Shown here: positions 54,457 to 64,000 of the stretch, piece by piece
Layout: every line of letters starts with the position of its first letter
How positions within the stretch are numbered: position 1 is the first letter of the stretch
From: Marinomonas rhodophyticola
Lineage (GTDB): Bacteria > Pseudomonadota > Gammaproteobacteria > Pseudomonadales > Marinomonadaceae
NCBI RefSeq assembly: GCF_026113935.1
Contig: NZ_JAPEUL010000011.1
Location: 62,001 to 126,000, forward strand
Length of the DNA stretch: 64,000 bases
Direction of reading: 5' to 3'
Translations under genes and position numbers: made by a program
Notes under the pieces: generated by a model
What the model was told of the DNA's origin: nothing
Seen by the model: the letters and a program-made list of their open reading frames with translations, nothing else
Database searches by the model: none

Positions 54457-54504
54457 GCTGGCTTCTTTAGCAACAAAGATTCAAAGACGGTTGTGGAGTT
54501 TTTT

Positions 54505-55422
54505 ATGCTGGTATTTATATTTCGTCGGTTGCTGGTGGCATTCAGTGTGGCGATCACCGTTTCGGTTGTGAGCTTTATGTTGCTGCATTTATCAGGCGAT
54601 TTGGCTATTTCAATAGCGGGTCCTGAGTCTACTGCTGAGCAGGTGGAGCAAATCAGAATCGATTTTGGTTTGGATAAACCTATGGTGTATCAATACTTTG
54701 ATTGGCTATGGTCAGCGGTGCAATTGGATTTTGGACGCTCTTATTATTTTCAAGATACCGTGATGTCACTGATTAGTGAACGTTTACCTGTGACGCTCAC
54801 TTTAGGTGCTCTGGCATTAGGATTGGCGACTGTTGTGGCGATTCCTTTGGGGGTTATTGCCGCGATTAAACAAGATACTTGGATTGATCGTTTGGCGTTA
54901 ACCATCGCGGTTATTGGTCAAGCCATGCCGAGTTTTTGGTTTGGTCTTACTCTTATTGTGGTCTTTGCGGTGACCTTGCAATGGTTGCCTGCTGGGGGCA
55001 ATGAGTCTTGGCAGCATTTTGTATTGCCTGCGATTGCACTGGGATACTATGCCATGCCTGCCATGATGCGTTTAACACGCACAGGCATGCTGGAAGTGTT
55101 GAATTCTGATTACATTCGCACGGCTCGCTCTAAAGGCTTAAATGAGTCTTCGGTGATTTTCAAACATGCACTGCGCAATGCGGTTATCCCTGTTGTTGCC
55201 TTAGCGGCGGTCGAGCTAGGTTTTATGCTCGGTGGTTCGGTAGTAATTGAATCAGTGTTTTCGTTAAAAGGCTTAGGTCAACTCGCGTGGGATGCGATTA
55301 CCCGTAATGACTATCCAGTGGTGCAAGCCGTGGTGTTGATTATTGCGGTGTTTTATATCCTGTTAACTTTTCTAGCGGATGTGATCAACGCCATGCTTGA
55401 TCCACGTTTGCGTGTCCGCTGA
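54505..55422 (+). CDS. Dpp-type ABC transporter permease, DppB-like
   Basis: Inner-membrane permease of 305 residues with six predicted helices (FIFRRLLVAFSVAITVSVVSFMLL first). The EAA loop TRTGMLEVLNSDYIRTARSKG couples to the ATPases, and GGSVVIESVFSLKGLGQLAWDAI is the conserved C-terminal stretch of DppB/OppB. ATG 54505 is preferred over a GTG at 54493. The DppC-like gene starts 10 bases downstream. Confidence 0.92.
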   Translation: MLVFIFRRLLVAFSVAITVSVVSFMLLHLSGDLAISIAGPESTAEQVEQIRIDFGLDKPMVYQYFDWLWSAVQLDFGRSYYFQDTVMSLISERLPVTLTLGALALGLATVVAIPLGVIAAIKQDTWIDRLALTIAVIGQAMPSFWFGLTLIVVFAVTLQWLPAGGNESWQHFVLPAIALGYYAMPAMMRLTRTGMLEVLNSDYIRTARSKGLNESSVIFKHALRNAVIPVVALAAVELGFMLGGSVVIESVFSLKGLGQLAWDAITRNDYPVVQAVVLIIAVFYILLTFLADVINAMLDPRLRVR

Positions 55423-55432
55423 GGTGCCTACT

Positions 55433-56351
55433 ATGTCTGATGCGACTTCTACTGTTTCAACGGTTTCTAATGCCAATACGTTTTTGCCAGTGGTGCCTGA
55501 ATGGAGGCGCACGATGAATCGTTTTATGGGGCATCGTGGTTTGTTAATGGGCTTCAATTATTCTTGGTTTGATTGTGGTACTGGCAATATTAGCGCCTTG
55601 GTTGGCACCACATGATCCGTATTTACAAAATATTTCTCAGCGTATGATTCCGCCCGTTTGGCACGAAAAAGGTTCTTGGGAACATATTTTTGGCACCGAC
55701 AAATTAGGCCGAGACTATCTAAGTCGTTTGCTTTACGGGGCGCGAATTTCCTTGACGATTGGTTTGTCCGCTGCGCTTATTTCTGGGCTGATTGGCACCA
55801 CATTGGGTGTTTTGGCTGGCTATTTCGGTGGCCGAGTCGATGCGGTGATTAGTTACATCATTACGACGCGTTTGGCCATGCCGGTTGTTCTTGTGGCGTT
55901 GGCTATGTCAGCTTTAGTTGGCGGTTCCTTACAAATGGTGATCATCTTATTGGGCTTGCTGTTATGGGATCGATTCGCGGTGGTGGCGCGCTCCACGACT
56001 CAGCAATTACGCGATGCTGAGTTCATTGCTTCGGCCAAAGTGCTAGGTGCGTCAACCACTTACATTCTAGTGCGGGAATTATTGCCTAATATCTTAAGTG
56101 CATTAATTGTCGTGATGACCTTGGAAATGGCTCATGCCATTTTGTTGGAAGCAACCTTGTCTTTTCTTGGCTTGGGCGTTCAGCCGCCCATGCCGTCTTG
56201 GGGATTAATGATTTCGGAAGGGAAGGGGTATATGTTTTTTAAACCTTGGGTCATTGCGATTCCCGGCATTGCGCTGATGGTGTTGGTATTGGCGATTAAC
56301 TTAGTAGGCGACGGTTTGCGTGATATGAACGCACCAGAAGGCCGGAATTGA
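55433..56351 (+). CDS. Dpp-type ABC transporter permease, DppC-like (one-base frameshift)
   Basis: Second permease of the importer. The N-terminus (MSDATSTVS ... MNRFMGHRGLLMG) is in one frame; after an extra base near 55554 the chain continues LIVVLAILAPWLAPHDPY, with FGTDKLGRDYLSRLLYGARISL and the EAA loop TTQQLRDAEFIASAKVLGAS in the other frame to 56351. Repair yields 305 residues, the DppC norm. The conserved ATLSFLGLGVQPPMPSWG is intact. It lies between the DppB- and DppD-like genes with short gaps. Confidence 0.88.
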
Positions 56352-56367
56352 GGCCAAAGGAGACATC

Positions 56368-57363
56368 ATGAAACGAATACTCGAGGTAAAAAATTTACAA
56401 GTCAGTCTGCCAACGCCAAATGGCGATTTGCGAGCGGTACGTGGCATTGATTTGCACGTAAACAAAGGTGAAATGCTCTGCATCGTAGGGGAATCTGGGT
56501 GCGGTAAATCCATGACCTCCATGGCGTTGATGGGGTTGTTGCCGAAGCGTGCAGAAGTGACCGCCGAGACAATGCAGTTCGACGGCATGGATTTATTGTC
56601 CTTATCGAAAAAAGAACGCAATCAAGTGCGCGGTATGCGCATGTCGATGATTTTTCAAGAGCCGATGACCTCGCTGAATCCTTCTTATACCTTGGGCAAT
56701 CAGTTGTGCGAGGGCATTATTAAGCATAAAAAAGTGAGCAAAGATGAAGCTAAAAAACGCGCAGTGTATTTATTGGAGCGTGCTGGTGTACCGTACCCCG
56801 AAAAGCGTTTAGACCAGTATCCACATCAATTATCGGGCGGTTTACGCCAGCGGGTGATGATCGCCATGGCGCTGATGTGTGAGCCTGATTTGATCATCGC
56901 CGATGAACCAACCACGGCACTAGATGTGACGATTCAAGCACAAATATTACGTTTGATTCGAGAGCTTCAACAAGAGTTTGGCACCGCCGTTATTTTTATC
57001 ACCCATGACCTTGGTGTGGTGGCGCGTATCGCCGATCGTGTGGCTGTGATGTATGCCGGACAAGTGGTGGAAACGGCGTCTGCGCAAGATCTGTTTTCTG
57101 ATCCTCAACACCCTTATACCAAAGGTCTACTCAACTGCATTCCGATTCCGGGTAAGACCTTACCTGGTAGTCATTTGGAATCAATTCCGGGCGTGGTACC
57201 GAGTTTGATTGGCGAGCTAAAAGGCTGTGCGTTTGAAAACCGTTGCAGCGTCTCGATTGGCGAATGTTGTTACCGTTCGCCTCGTTTAGAGAACCATCTA
57301 GTCTCAGAGGCTCATCAAGTACGTTGTCCTATTGCGACGGCATCATTTCAGGAGGCGGTATAA
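56368..57363 (+). CDS. Dpp-type ABC transporter ATPase, DppD-like
   Basis: ATPase of 331 residues. Walker A is GESGCGKS, the signature [15 protein letters not shown], Walker [13 protein letters not shown] and the H-loop FITHDLG. The C-terminal oligopeptide-transporter domain includes CAFENRCSV and the later Cys residues (C-x5-C pattern) of the DppD/OppD Fe-S-like motif. The stop overlaps the DppF-like start (TAATG). Confidence 0.93.
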   Translation: MKRILEVKNLQVSLPTPNGDLRAVRGIDLHVNKGEMLCIVGESGCGKSMTSMALMGLLPKRAEVTAETMQFDGMDLLSLSKKERNQVRGMRMSMIFQEPMTSLNPSYTLGNQLCEGIIKHKKVSKDEAKKRAVYLLERAGVPYPEKRLDQYPHQLSGGLRQRVMIAMALMCEPDLIIADEPTTALDVTIQAQILRLIRELQQEFGTAVIFITHDLGVVARIADRVAVMYAGQVVETASAQDLFSDPQHPYTKGLLNCIPIPGKTLPGSHLESIPGVVPSLIGELKGCAFENRCSVSIGECCYRSPRLENHLVSEAHQVRCPIATASFQEAV

Positions 57364-58197
57364 TGGCGGAATACGCTTTGGAACTAACGAATCTGTCGCG
57401 TCACTTTTATCTTAAAAATGGCGCATTTAAAGAACCTACATTGCTAAAAGCCGTAGACGGTATTTCGTTGCGCATTCGTCCCGGTGAAACCTTGGGTTTG
57501 GTTGGCGAATCTGGTTGTGGCAAAAGCACCTTGGCGAAAATGATTCTAGGCTTACTGGAAGCTCACCGATGGGGATATTTTGATTAATGATAAGGTCAGA
57601 GGATTAAGTTCACGTCTTGATATGTCTCGTCAGCTGCAGCCGATTTTTCAAGACCCTTATTCGTCTTTGAATCCACGTAAAACCATCGAGCAAATTATCC
57701 GCTTGCCACTGCAACTACACAAAATGGGGGACGTTAACAGTCAGCAAAAAGCCGTGAAAGACATCAGTGACTTAGTCGGCTTGCCTGAGCGGTTATTAAA
57801 AAATTATCCGGGACAATTGTCTGGTGGTCAGCGTCAGCGGGTTGCTATTGCGCGTGCTTTGATTCTTAAACCCAACATTCTGGTGTGTGATGAGCCAACG
57901 TCGGCGCTGGATGTGTCCGTTCAAGCGCAGATTCTTAACCTATTGATGGATTTGAAAAAAGAGCTAGGACTGACGTATTTATTTATCAGTCATAACCTTG
58001 GCGTGGTGGAGCACTTGGTGGATCGAGTTGCTGTTATGTATCGCGGCAAAATTGTCGAGCAGGGTACACGGGAAGAGATCTTTCAAAATGCGCAACATCC
58101 TTATACCCAAGCCTTGTTATCTTCTGTTTTAACGCCGGAACCGGCATTGGGGTTGCCTGAAGTGTTGGATTCAAGTGCGTGGGATAAAGCATCTTAA
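57363..58197 (+). CDS. Dpp-type ABC transporter ATPase, DppF-like (one-base frameshift)
   Basis: Second ATPase of the importer. Walker [10 protein letters not shown] is in the first frame; after an extra C at 57566-57567 the sequence continues [13 protein letters not shown], then [16 protein letters not shown], signature [15 protein letters not shown], Walker [13 protein letters not shown] and HNLGVVEHL to 58197. The repaired length is 277 residues, a little short because the C-terminal oligopeptide tail is trimmed. Coupled to DppD by TAATG. Confidence 0.88.
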
Positions 58198-58247
58198 ATA
58201 CCTTTGATTTTGCCTTTTAGCCTAGCTTTTATTTTTAAGGAGAGAAC

Positions 58248-59663
58248 ATGAGTCGTCAATCGACCATTCAAGGTGCGGAGTTTTATTTTGATTCTGGCGC
58301 TTTTTTTACGGCATTAGAGCAGCGCGTTAGCGTTCACAGTGAAAGCCAAAATCACCACGCTTTTGACCAGTTACATGCTTATTTGCAAGACATTATTATG
58401 CCCGAGCTTGCTTCTTTGGGCTTTCAATCACGCCTTGTTGCTAATCCTGTGACGGAAGTAAATCAACCGGGTTCTTGGCCCTTTTTGATTGCCGAACGAA
58501 TCGAAGATCCAACTCAGCTGACGTTGCTGACCTATGGTCACGGAGACGTGGTGCGCGGTTATGACGATCAATGGAAAGCAGGATTGTCACCTTGGAAAGT
58601 GGTGGTGGATGGCGACCGTTGGTATGGCCGTGGAACGGCGGATAACAAAGGCCAGCACACCATCAACTTTGCTGCATTAAAGCAGGTGATTGAGGCGAAA
58701 GATGGCAAGCTAGGCTTTAACGTTAAAGTGATTTTAGAAATGGGCGAAGAAGCCGGTTCCCCAGGGTTAGCAGAGCTTTGTGAGCTGTATAAAGAGGAAC
58801 TGGCAGCGGATTTGTTTATTGCCTCCGATGGCCCAAGACTAAGTGCTGAGCATCCAACCATTTTTCTTGGATCACGCGGTGGTTTTAATTTCGATATGAA
58901 AGTGTTGTTGCGCGATGGCGCCCATCATTCTGGTAATTGGGGTGGTTTATTGAGCAACGCCGGCACGCGCTTGGCCCATGCTTGGGCGTCTATGGTGGAT
59001 GCTAAAGGTAAGATTCTTGTCAAAGGTTTGTTGCCTGCGCGCTTGCCAGAATCGGTTCGCCAAGCACTTAAAGACATTCCTGTGGGAGAAGGAGCAAACA
59101 GTCCAGCCATTGATCCTAATTGGGGTGAAGTCCGATTTAACCCCAGCCGAGCGAGTTTTTGCGTGGAACACTTTAGAGATGCTGGCCTGCAAAACGGGCA
59201 ATCCGGATATGCCTGTGAATGCAATTCCAGGCTACGCCAGCGCCCATTGTCAGCTGCGTTTTGTGGTCGAAAGCGACAGTCAAAATTTTTAAAACATATC
59301 CGAGATCATTTGGATCTACATGGCTTTAGTGATGTTGAAGTCACTGATAGCGGCCATACTATGGAGGCGACACGCCTTGATCCTGAAGACCCTTGGGTGG
59401 ATTGGGCCTTGGCTTCACTCGCGCAGACAACCGGTAAAAAAACTGTGCTACTGCCTAACTTGGGGGGCTCGCTGCCCAACGATGTGTTTGCCAATATTCT
59501 CAATTTGCCCACCGTTTGGGTGCCACATTCTTACCCTGCGTGCAGTCAACATGCGCCAAATGAACACGTATTAGCGCCAGTGTGTCGTGAAGCTTTACAG
59601 ATTATGACGGGGCTTTTTTGGGATTTATCTGAACAAGGTGCCTCGATCCAGGCAAAACGTTAA
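58248..59663 (+). CDS. M20-family metallopeptidase (internal out-of-frame segment)
   Basis: Zinc di-metal peptidase or amidohydrolase of 471 residues. Metal ligands are H in TYGHGDVV, D in [11 protein letters not shown] in [10 protein letters not shown] in ASDGPRL and a late H in [12 protein letters not shown]...[13 protein letters not shown]. Residues about 296-347 read in the wrong frame: an extra C at 59132-59133 and a missing T in the 59286-59290 run compensate. In the other frame that segment is [18 protein letters not shown] ... [16 protein letters not shown], the normal dimerisation-domain sequence. It follows the ABC operon by 50 bases and should cleave the imported substrate. Confidence 0.87.
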   Translation: MSRQSTIQGAEFYFDSGAFFTALEQRVSVHSESQNHHAFDQLHAYLQDIIMPELASLGFQSRLVANPVTEVNQPGSWPFLIAERIEDPTQLTLLTYGHGDVVRGYDDQWKAGLSPWKVVVDGDRWYGRGTADNKGQHTINFAALKQVIEAKDGKLGFNVKVILEMGEEAGSPGLAELCELYKEELAADLFIASDGPRLSAEHPTIFLGSRGGFNFDMKVLLRDGAHHSGNWGGLLSNAGTRLAHAWASMVDAKGKILVKGLLPARLPESVRQALKDIPVGEGANSPAIDPNWGEVRFNPSRASFCVEHFRDAGLQNGQSGYACECNSRLRQRPLSAAFCGRKRQSKFLKHIRDHLDLHGFSDVEVTDSGHTMEATRLDPEDPWVDWALASLAQTTGKKTVLLPNLGGSLPNDVFANILNLPTVWVPHSYPACSQHAPNEHVLAPVCREALQIMTGLFWDLSEQGASIQAKR

Positions 59664-59673
59664 GGAGAACGAA

Positions 59674-60892
59674 ATGACAATCACGACAGCAAAAAAGCTA
59701 AGCAACAGCGCACTCGCACCTTATGCGGATTTACTCTGTGACTGGCTCGCCACTCAAGAAGACGAGATGATTCAGTGTCTACAGGAATTAGTCGATACCG
59801 ACTCGAACAGCTATGACAAAGAGGGGGTCGATGCGGCAGGACGGCTAATGGCGTCTTGGTTAGAAGCCGATGGTATCGAATGTCGCTGGCATAAATCGGC
59901 AAGCTCTGGCGATGTGTTGGAAGCACGTATTGGTTCTGGATTTGATAAAAAAGATTCTCAGCCAGCCATCTTTCTGATGGGACACAGGGATACGGTTTTC
60001 CCAAAAGGCACCGTTGCAACACGTGGCTTTACTCGTGATGGTATGACGGCGTTTGGGCCAGGCGTAGCAGATATGAAATCCGGTTTAGTATTGAATTGTT
60101 TTGTGTTAAGAGGTTTGCAGTATTTATTGAATAACTCTGATATCGATGAATTACCTCATCCGGTTGTTGGCTTGTTCACTGGTGATGAAGAAATAGGCTC
60201 GCCAGAAGGTCGTCATGTTATTCAACACATGGTGAAGGGGGCAAAAGCGGTTTTCAATGCCGAACTCCGGTCGCATCAGTGGCAATGTGGTATCGGCTCG
60301 AAAAGGCGGTGCGAGCTTTGAAATTATCGTCAAAGGCAAAGCCGCTCACTCTGGTGTCAATCATGCCGATGGTGTCAGTGCTATTGGCGGCTTGGCTTTA
60401 ATCATTACTGAGCTGCATGCACTGACCGATTATGAAACGGGAGTGACAACCAATGTCGGTTTAATCAATGGTGGTATGTCTTCTAATACGGTTGCCGCAG
60501 AGGCCAAAGCTAAATTGGATTTACGCTACATCACGAAAGAGCAAATGGTCGATGCGATGGACGCGATTCAGGCCATTGTTGATATGCCTAGGCTGCAAGG
60601 TGTAACCGCTTCGGTACGCTTAATATCGGCGTTTCATCCGTTTGAATCCAGCATGAGCGATGGGCTATTAGCCCATTATCAAACACAAGCTGAGTCATTA
60701 GGCTTTTCCGTTGAAGGGGAATTTACAGGTGGCTGCTCGGATGCTGGTTTCACGTCGTCGATGGGTGTTCCGACCTTATGTGGAACGGGCACAGTGGGCG
60801 CAAAAATGCATACTGAAGGCGAGCTTTGTTTGTTAGATACCTTTGTACCTCGCACGCAAGCCGTCGCCAAAAGTGTGTTGCTTTTGCCGTAA
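59674..60892 (+). CDS. M20-family peptidase, glutamate carboxypeptidase/ArgE-like (one-base frameshift)
   Basis: Second M20 enzyme, 405 residues after repair. FLMGHRDTVFPKGT, GPGVADMKSG and FTGDEEIGSPEGR carry the metal ligands as in CPG2-type carboxypeptidases. The frame breaks near 60265 after FNAE; the other frame continues SGRISGNVVSARKGGASFEI and GGCSDAGFTSSMGVPTLCG to 60892. AAGGAG precedes ATG 59674, 10 bases after the first M20 gene. CPG2 relatives remove C-terminal acidic residues from acyl-amino acids, so conjugated amino acids are plausible substrates. Confidence 0.87.
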
Positions 60893-60920
60893 GGGTCGAA
60901 CCTTTTAAAGGAGATAAATC

Positions 60921-61328
60921 ATGCTTCACTCAATTGAAACAGAGCTAGCACCATCCGAATCTGAGGTTTGTTCACAAGCGATAAAGACTGGCAACTGGGC
61001 GTTTTTATCAGGGCAAATTCCTCTAGTTGTCGAGTCTAATACCTTGCTTCAAGGTTCGATTACTGAACAAACCGCTCAGGTTTTTCATAACTTGAGCGCG
61101 GTGGCAATGGCATCTGGCGGCTCACTTGAACATGTGGTGAAGCTGACGATTTACCTTAAAGACATGGCGAACCTAGTGGAATTCAATGAAGAAATGCTTA
61201 AGCACTTTAGCTTGCCACTTCCTGCCAGAGCCGTTGTATCGGTAAGTGCCTTGCCAATGGATGCCGAGATGCAAGTGGAAGCCATTATGATGATTCCAGA
61301 TCCTGTTTGGTCGCTTGCTGTTACTTGA
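60921..61328 (+). CDS. ridA: RidA-family enamine/imine deaminase
   Basis: A 135-residue RidA (YjgF/UK114) protein that hydrolyses reactive 2-aminoacrylate and other enamines released by PLP enzymes. It has GNWAFLSGQIPL, QTAQVFHNLSAVAMASGGSLEHVVKLTIYLKDM and PARAVVSVSALPMDAEMQVEAI with the catalytic Arg in PARAVV. AAAGGAG precedes the start, 28 bases after the M20 gene. In this cluster it fits D-serine dehydratase and ACC deaminase, both of which make such intermediates. Confidence 0.93.
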   Translation: MLHSIETELAPSESEVCSQAIKTGNWAFLSGQIPLVVESNTLLQGSITEQTAQVFHNLSAVAMASGGSLEHVVKLTIYLKDMANLVEFNEEMLKHFSLPLPARAVVSVSALPMDAEMQVEAIMMIPDPVWSLAVT

Positions 61329-61713
61329 TCAATTTTTAGTTCTCCATACTTCTAATTCTTAATAATGGTTTTATACCTCCCTTAGACCGCTTTTTTATTC
61401 TATTAATAGACTAAAACAGTGGTATTTTTTTGCCCTAAATTCCTCTGTTTTCTCGTCATATTGTTTCGCTAGAAATCTCATTTATCGAGGTAAATAAATC
61501 TAGTTTAATGGATGAAATTATATTTCATATTAATGATATTTATGGATGCTTATTTATCAATTTGTTGGTTTTTATTGTTTTTGTTTTCTTAAAATGATGA
61601 AAATTAGAAAGCACATTTCACGGTTTATTCGGTAGTCTGGTTGTAACTTAAAACAAAAACCTTAAAGCAAAGAATTTAAATCGACAAACCTACATTGATA
61701 AGGAACGACCGCT
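61329..61713. promoter_or_regulatory. AT-rich control region upstream of acdS
   Basis: The 385 bases hold no convincing gene. A palindrome ATGAAAT-TAT-ATTTCAT (61512-61528) could be an operator for an AcdR/Lrp- or LysR-type regulator. AAGGAACG precedes the acdS start. acdS therefore probably has its own promoter rather than reading through from ridA. Confidence 0.5.
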
Positions 61714-62727
61714 ATGAACCTAAAAAAATTTGAACGTTACCCACTTACCTTTGGACCAACACCAATTGAAAAGTTACAACGTTTGTCTGATCACTTAGGC
61801 AATATTGAAGTTTACGCGAAACGTGAAGACTGCAACTCAGGTTTGGCTTTAGGTGGAAATAAACTTCGTAAACTGGAATACATAGTGCCAGATGCAATTG
61901 CATCCGGTGCGGATACCTTGGTGAGTATCGGCGGTGTGCAATCTAATCATACTCGTTTGGTTACTGCGACAGCGGCTAAAATCGGCATGAAATGTCGTTT
62001 GGTACAAGAAAGCTGGGTGCCGTTTGAAGATGCCGTTTATGACCGCGTTGGTAATATCTTAATGAGTCGCGTGATGGGGGCAGAAATTGATCTTGTAAAC
62101 GATGGTTTTGACATTGGTATCCGTGAAAGTTGGAAAAACGCTATCGAAGACGTAAAGGCTAAAGGCGGCATTCCTTATCCTATTCCAGCTGGTGCGTCTG
62201 TGCATAAATTTGGTGGCTTAGGTTATGTAGGCTTTGCTGAAGAAGTACGTGAACAGGAAAAAGAGCTAGGTTTTAAATTTGATTACATTGTAGTTTGTAC
62301 GGTAACAGGTTCGACTCATGCAGGTATGGCAGTGGGTTTCGCAGCAGATGGTCGTTCAAAAAATGTGATTGGTATTGATGCTTCTGGTACACCAGAGAAA
62401 ACCCGCGCACAAGTGCTTTCTATTGCGCAAAACACCGCTGAGTTGGTTGAGCTTGGTCGAGAAATGACCGCAGACGACATTGTCATTAATGAAGATTACG
62501 CCTACCCAGCTTATGGCGTGCCATCGAATGAAACCAATGATGCGATTCGATTGGTGGCGCGTTTAGAAGGCATGATGACAGACCCAGTTTATGAAGGAAA
62601 ATCCATGCAGGGTTTGATTGATTTAGCGAAAAAAGGCTTCTTCCCACAAGGTTCCAAAGTACTTTATGCGCATCTTGGTGGAGTGCCTGCCATTAATGGC
62701 TATAGTTATATTTATCGCAATGGTTAA
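61714..62727 (+). CDS. acdS: 1-aminocyclopropane-1-carboxylate (ACC) deaminase
   Basis: PLP enzyme splitting ACC, the ethylene precursor, to 2-oxobutyrate and ammonia; 337 residues, the standard size. The PLP Lys is in [11 protein letters not shown], a Ser nucleophile region in GGVQSNHTR, and a Tyr-Glu pair in [10 protein letters not shown] with Leu in YAHLGGVPA. These match the Y294/E295/L322 residues that separate true ACC deaminase from D-cysteine desulfhydrase. Related enzymes also deaminate D-serine. It closes the catabolic block of amidase, DsdA, importer, peptidases and RidA. Confidence 0.93.
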   Translation: MNLKKFERYPLTFGPTPIEKLQRLSDHLGNIEVYAKREDCNSGLALGGNKLRKLEYIVPDAIASGADTLVSIGGVQSNHTRLVTATAAKIGMKCRLVQESWVPFEDAVYDRVGNILMSRVMGAEIDLVNDGFDIGIRESWKNAIEDVKAKGGIPYPIPAGASVHKFGGLGYVGFAEEVREQEKELGFKFDYIVVCTVTGSTHAGMAVGFAADGRSKNVIGIDASGTPEKTRAQVLSIAQNTAELVELGREMTADDIVINEDYAYPAYGVPSNETNDAIRLVARLEGMMTDPVYEGKSMQGLIDLAKKGFFPQGSKVLYAHLGGVPAINGYSYIYRNG

Positions 62728-62765
62728 CCATTAACAAAGATTGGAAATAATCTGCTCTATCGGTA

Positions 62766-62791
62766 AAAAGGCTTCCATTGGGAAGCCTTTT
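62766..62791. terminator. Bidirectional terminator between acdS and the MCP gene
   Basis: AAAAGGCTTCC and GGAAGCCTTTT pair over 11 bases with an ATTG loop, between two convergent stops. Confidence 0.9.
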
Positions 62792-62851
62792 GGTTTATCG
62801 CCATGAGTCTTTTTGTACCGCAACTAACACCTGCTTAACACAAATACAAAT

Positions 62852-64000
62852 TTAGATTTGGAAGCGATCGACTAATTTGCTTAACTGCTGAACGTCGTTG
62901 CTTAGGCGATTTTTAATATCGATGGCTTTTTGTGTGTATTCTACGTTTGATGAAGCCGTATTAGTCACATCATTTACTTGCTTTGCTATCTCGTTTGCCT
63001 GTTGGTTTTGTTCTTGAATGGACGTCGATATTTGCTGGTTGGTATGACTCAAGGTGCTGATAGATTCTATAATGGTGGTAAACATTTCAATGGTTTCTTG
63101 TGCTTGTGTTGCGACGCTCCCTGTAAGTGTCTGTGACGTTCGCATGACTTGTGCCGCATCGGCTGAGCCTTTTTGGATACGCTCTACAGCGGTTTCTATT
63201 TCGAGTGTGGATTCATGCGTTCTATTGGCTAGGTTACGTACTTCATCAGCAACGACAGCAAAGCCTCTCCCCGTTTCTCCTGCACGAGCGGCTTCAATGG
63301 CTGCGTTAAGTGCTAATAAGTTGGTTTGTTCCGCTATACCACGTATCACATCCAGTATATTACCGATGTTTTGACCATCTGTTTCTAGAGTGGAAACCAC
63401 TGAGGACGCTTTGTCCATTTCGTCGACCACGTTATGCAAGGATTTGAGTGTTTGCGATAGGTTGTTTTGGCCTCTTGTGGAGTTGGTGTTAGCTTCTATT
63501 GCCATTTCGCCACATTTACTCGCATCGGCTGATACTTCGCTTAAAGAATGGGTCATAACGTTAACAGCGTGGGCTATGCCTTTTGTGCCTTGTTGTTGGT
63601 GTTTGGACATGTTATCCACTTGTTGTAAAGCATTGTCTATTTGCGTGGCAAAACCTTGGGTTGATGAGACGGTTTTAGCGACTTGCTTGATGACCGAGTG
63701 TACCAGTTCGATAAATCCATTGAGGTTTCGTGCAACTTCCGACATTTCATCTTTGCCGGAACCATCAAGTCGAGTGGTTAAATCACCATCTGCACGGTTT
63801 AGGCCTTCTAGTAAGGTAATCATTTGACGAAGAGGACGAATAATCAGTCGGTTCGCAGCGAAGGCGATAAAGGCTGAGACGACGAGTACAATGACTAAAA
63901 TGATGTAGTTATTCAGTTTTACGCTATGAATAACATTGTCTAAATTGGCAGCTCTTTTTTCTACCTGACTGTCGCCTTCCTCTTCTAATATTTCAATAAA
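62852..64000 (-). CDS. Methyl-accepting chemotaxis protein (5' end beyond the window)
   Basis: C-terminal part of a chemoreceptor; the open frame continues to the window edge. Near the edge it shows a transmembrane helix ([16 protein letters not shown]) and a HAMP domain ([25 protein letters not shown]), then the signalling tip [38 protein letters not shown]. It ends SKLVDRFQI, without a CheR pentapeptide. The sensor domain is not in the window. It sits beside the ACC/D-amino acid genes, so taxis to related compounds is possible but unproven. Confidence 0.92.
   Translation of the reverse strand, partial: FIEILEEEGDSQVEKRAANLDNVIHSVKLNNYIILVIVLVVSAFIAFAANRLIIRPLRQMITLLEGLNRADGDLTTRLDGSGKDEMSEVARNLNGFIELVHSVIKQVAKTVSSTQGFATQIDNALQQVDNMSKHQQQGTKGIAHAVNVMTHSLSEVSADASKCGEMAIEANTNSTRGQNNLSQTLKSLHNVVDEMDKASSVVSTLETDGQNIGNILDVIRGIAEQTNLLALNAAIEAARAGETGRGFAVVADEVRNLANRTHESTLEIETAVERIQKGSADAAQVMRTSQTLTGSVATQAQETIEMFTTIIESISTLSHTNQQISTSIQEQNQQANEIAKQVNDVTNTASSNVEYTQKAIDIKNRLSNDVQQLSKLVDRFQI

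Noticed and set aside
58248-59663. Treating the M20 gene as fully intact because it is one open frame
   Set aside because: Residues encoded by 59133-59286 match the family only in another frame, so two compensating indels hide in an uninterrupted frame.
1-64000. tRNA, rRNA, prophage or insertion sequence genes
   Set aside because: No cloverleaf, rRNA-like segment, integrase or transposase with terminal repeats was recognised in a by-eye reading; a tRNAscan or IS search could still find something short.

Overview
The window reads as chromosomal DNA of a marine gammaproteobacterium, most likely Marinomonas or a close Oceanospirillales relative. The reasons are the moderate GC, the gene repertoire (hemin uptake, IbpA-type Hsp20 with a ROSE-like leader, class II IlvC/IlvY, SotB, a thermostable-hemolysin operon) and many GGDEF and chemotaxis genes. 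No rRNA, tRNA, CRISPR array, prophage or intact IS element was seen.

Layout. 0.2-6.3 kb: a Fur-type hemin operon on the minus strand (TonB receptor, hmuS, hmuT, hmuU, hmuV). 6.4-7.6 kb: an Rpn/YhgA-like nuclease gene with an 11-copy 12-bp repeat, then REP-like hairpins. 7.6-15.9 kb: redox and stress genes (two nitroreductases, LysR, Hsp20, DadA-like dehydrogenase, an OmpA-like barrel, periplasmic MsrA, ferredoxin-NADP reductase, YghU). 16-20 kb: a YghU fragment duplication, a SHOCT protein and a GGDEF-EAL protein. 20-24.8 kb: an isoleucyl-tRNA synthetase of the eukaryote-like type 2, preceded by what looks like a complete ribosome-stalling attenuator (24-residue leader peptide with five consecutive Ile codons, 1:2 stem, antiterminator, terminator), and flanked by a soxR 3' relic and an XRE antitoxin relic. 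24.8-29.7 kb: accessory genes (Stealth phosphotransferase, HD hydrolase, aphA, an orphan Phd/YefM antitoxin, an AAA ATPase + DUF4276 pair). 29.8-44 kb: modF, ilvC/ilvY, an iron-binding protein, an MCP, sotB, tandem paralogous GGDEF genes, an AlkC-like glycosylase and an AlaDH/PNT-family enzyme. 44-48.4 kb: a tightly overlapping five-gene operon (thermostable-hemolysin family, AMP-ligase, heme-oxygenase-like diiron enzyme, SDR, TPR) that looks biosynthetic. 48.8-62.7 kb: a catabolic block (amidase, D-serine dehydratase, LysR, Dpp-type ABC importer, two M20 peptidases, RidA, ACC deaminase). It ends with an MCP that runs off the right edge.

At least a dozen otherwise conserved genes carry one-base indels. 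Repairing each gives a product of the family's usual length, and for one GGDEF gene exactly the length of its paralogue. I therefore read most of them as sequencing or assembly indels and annotate across them. True relics (soxR, second yghU copy, XRE antitoxin) are listed as pseudogenes.
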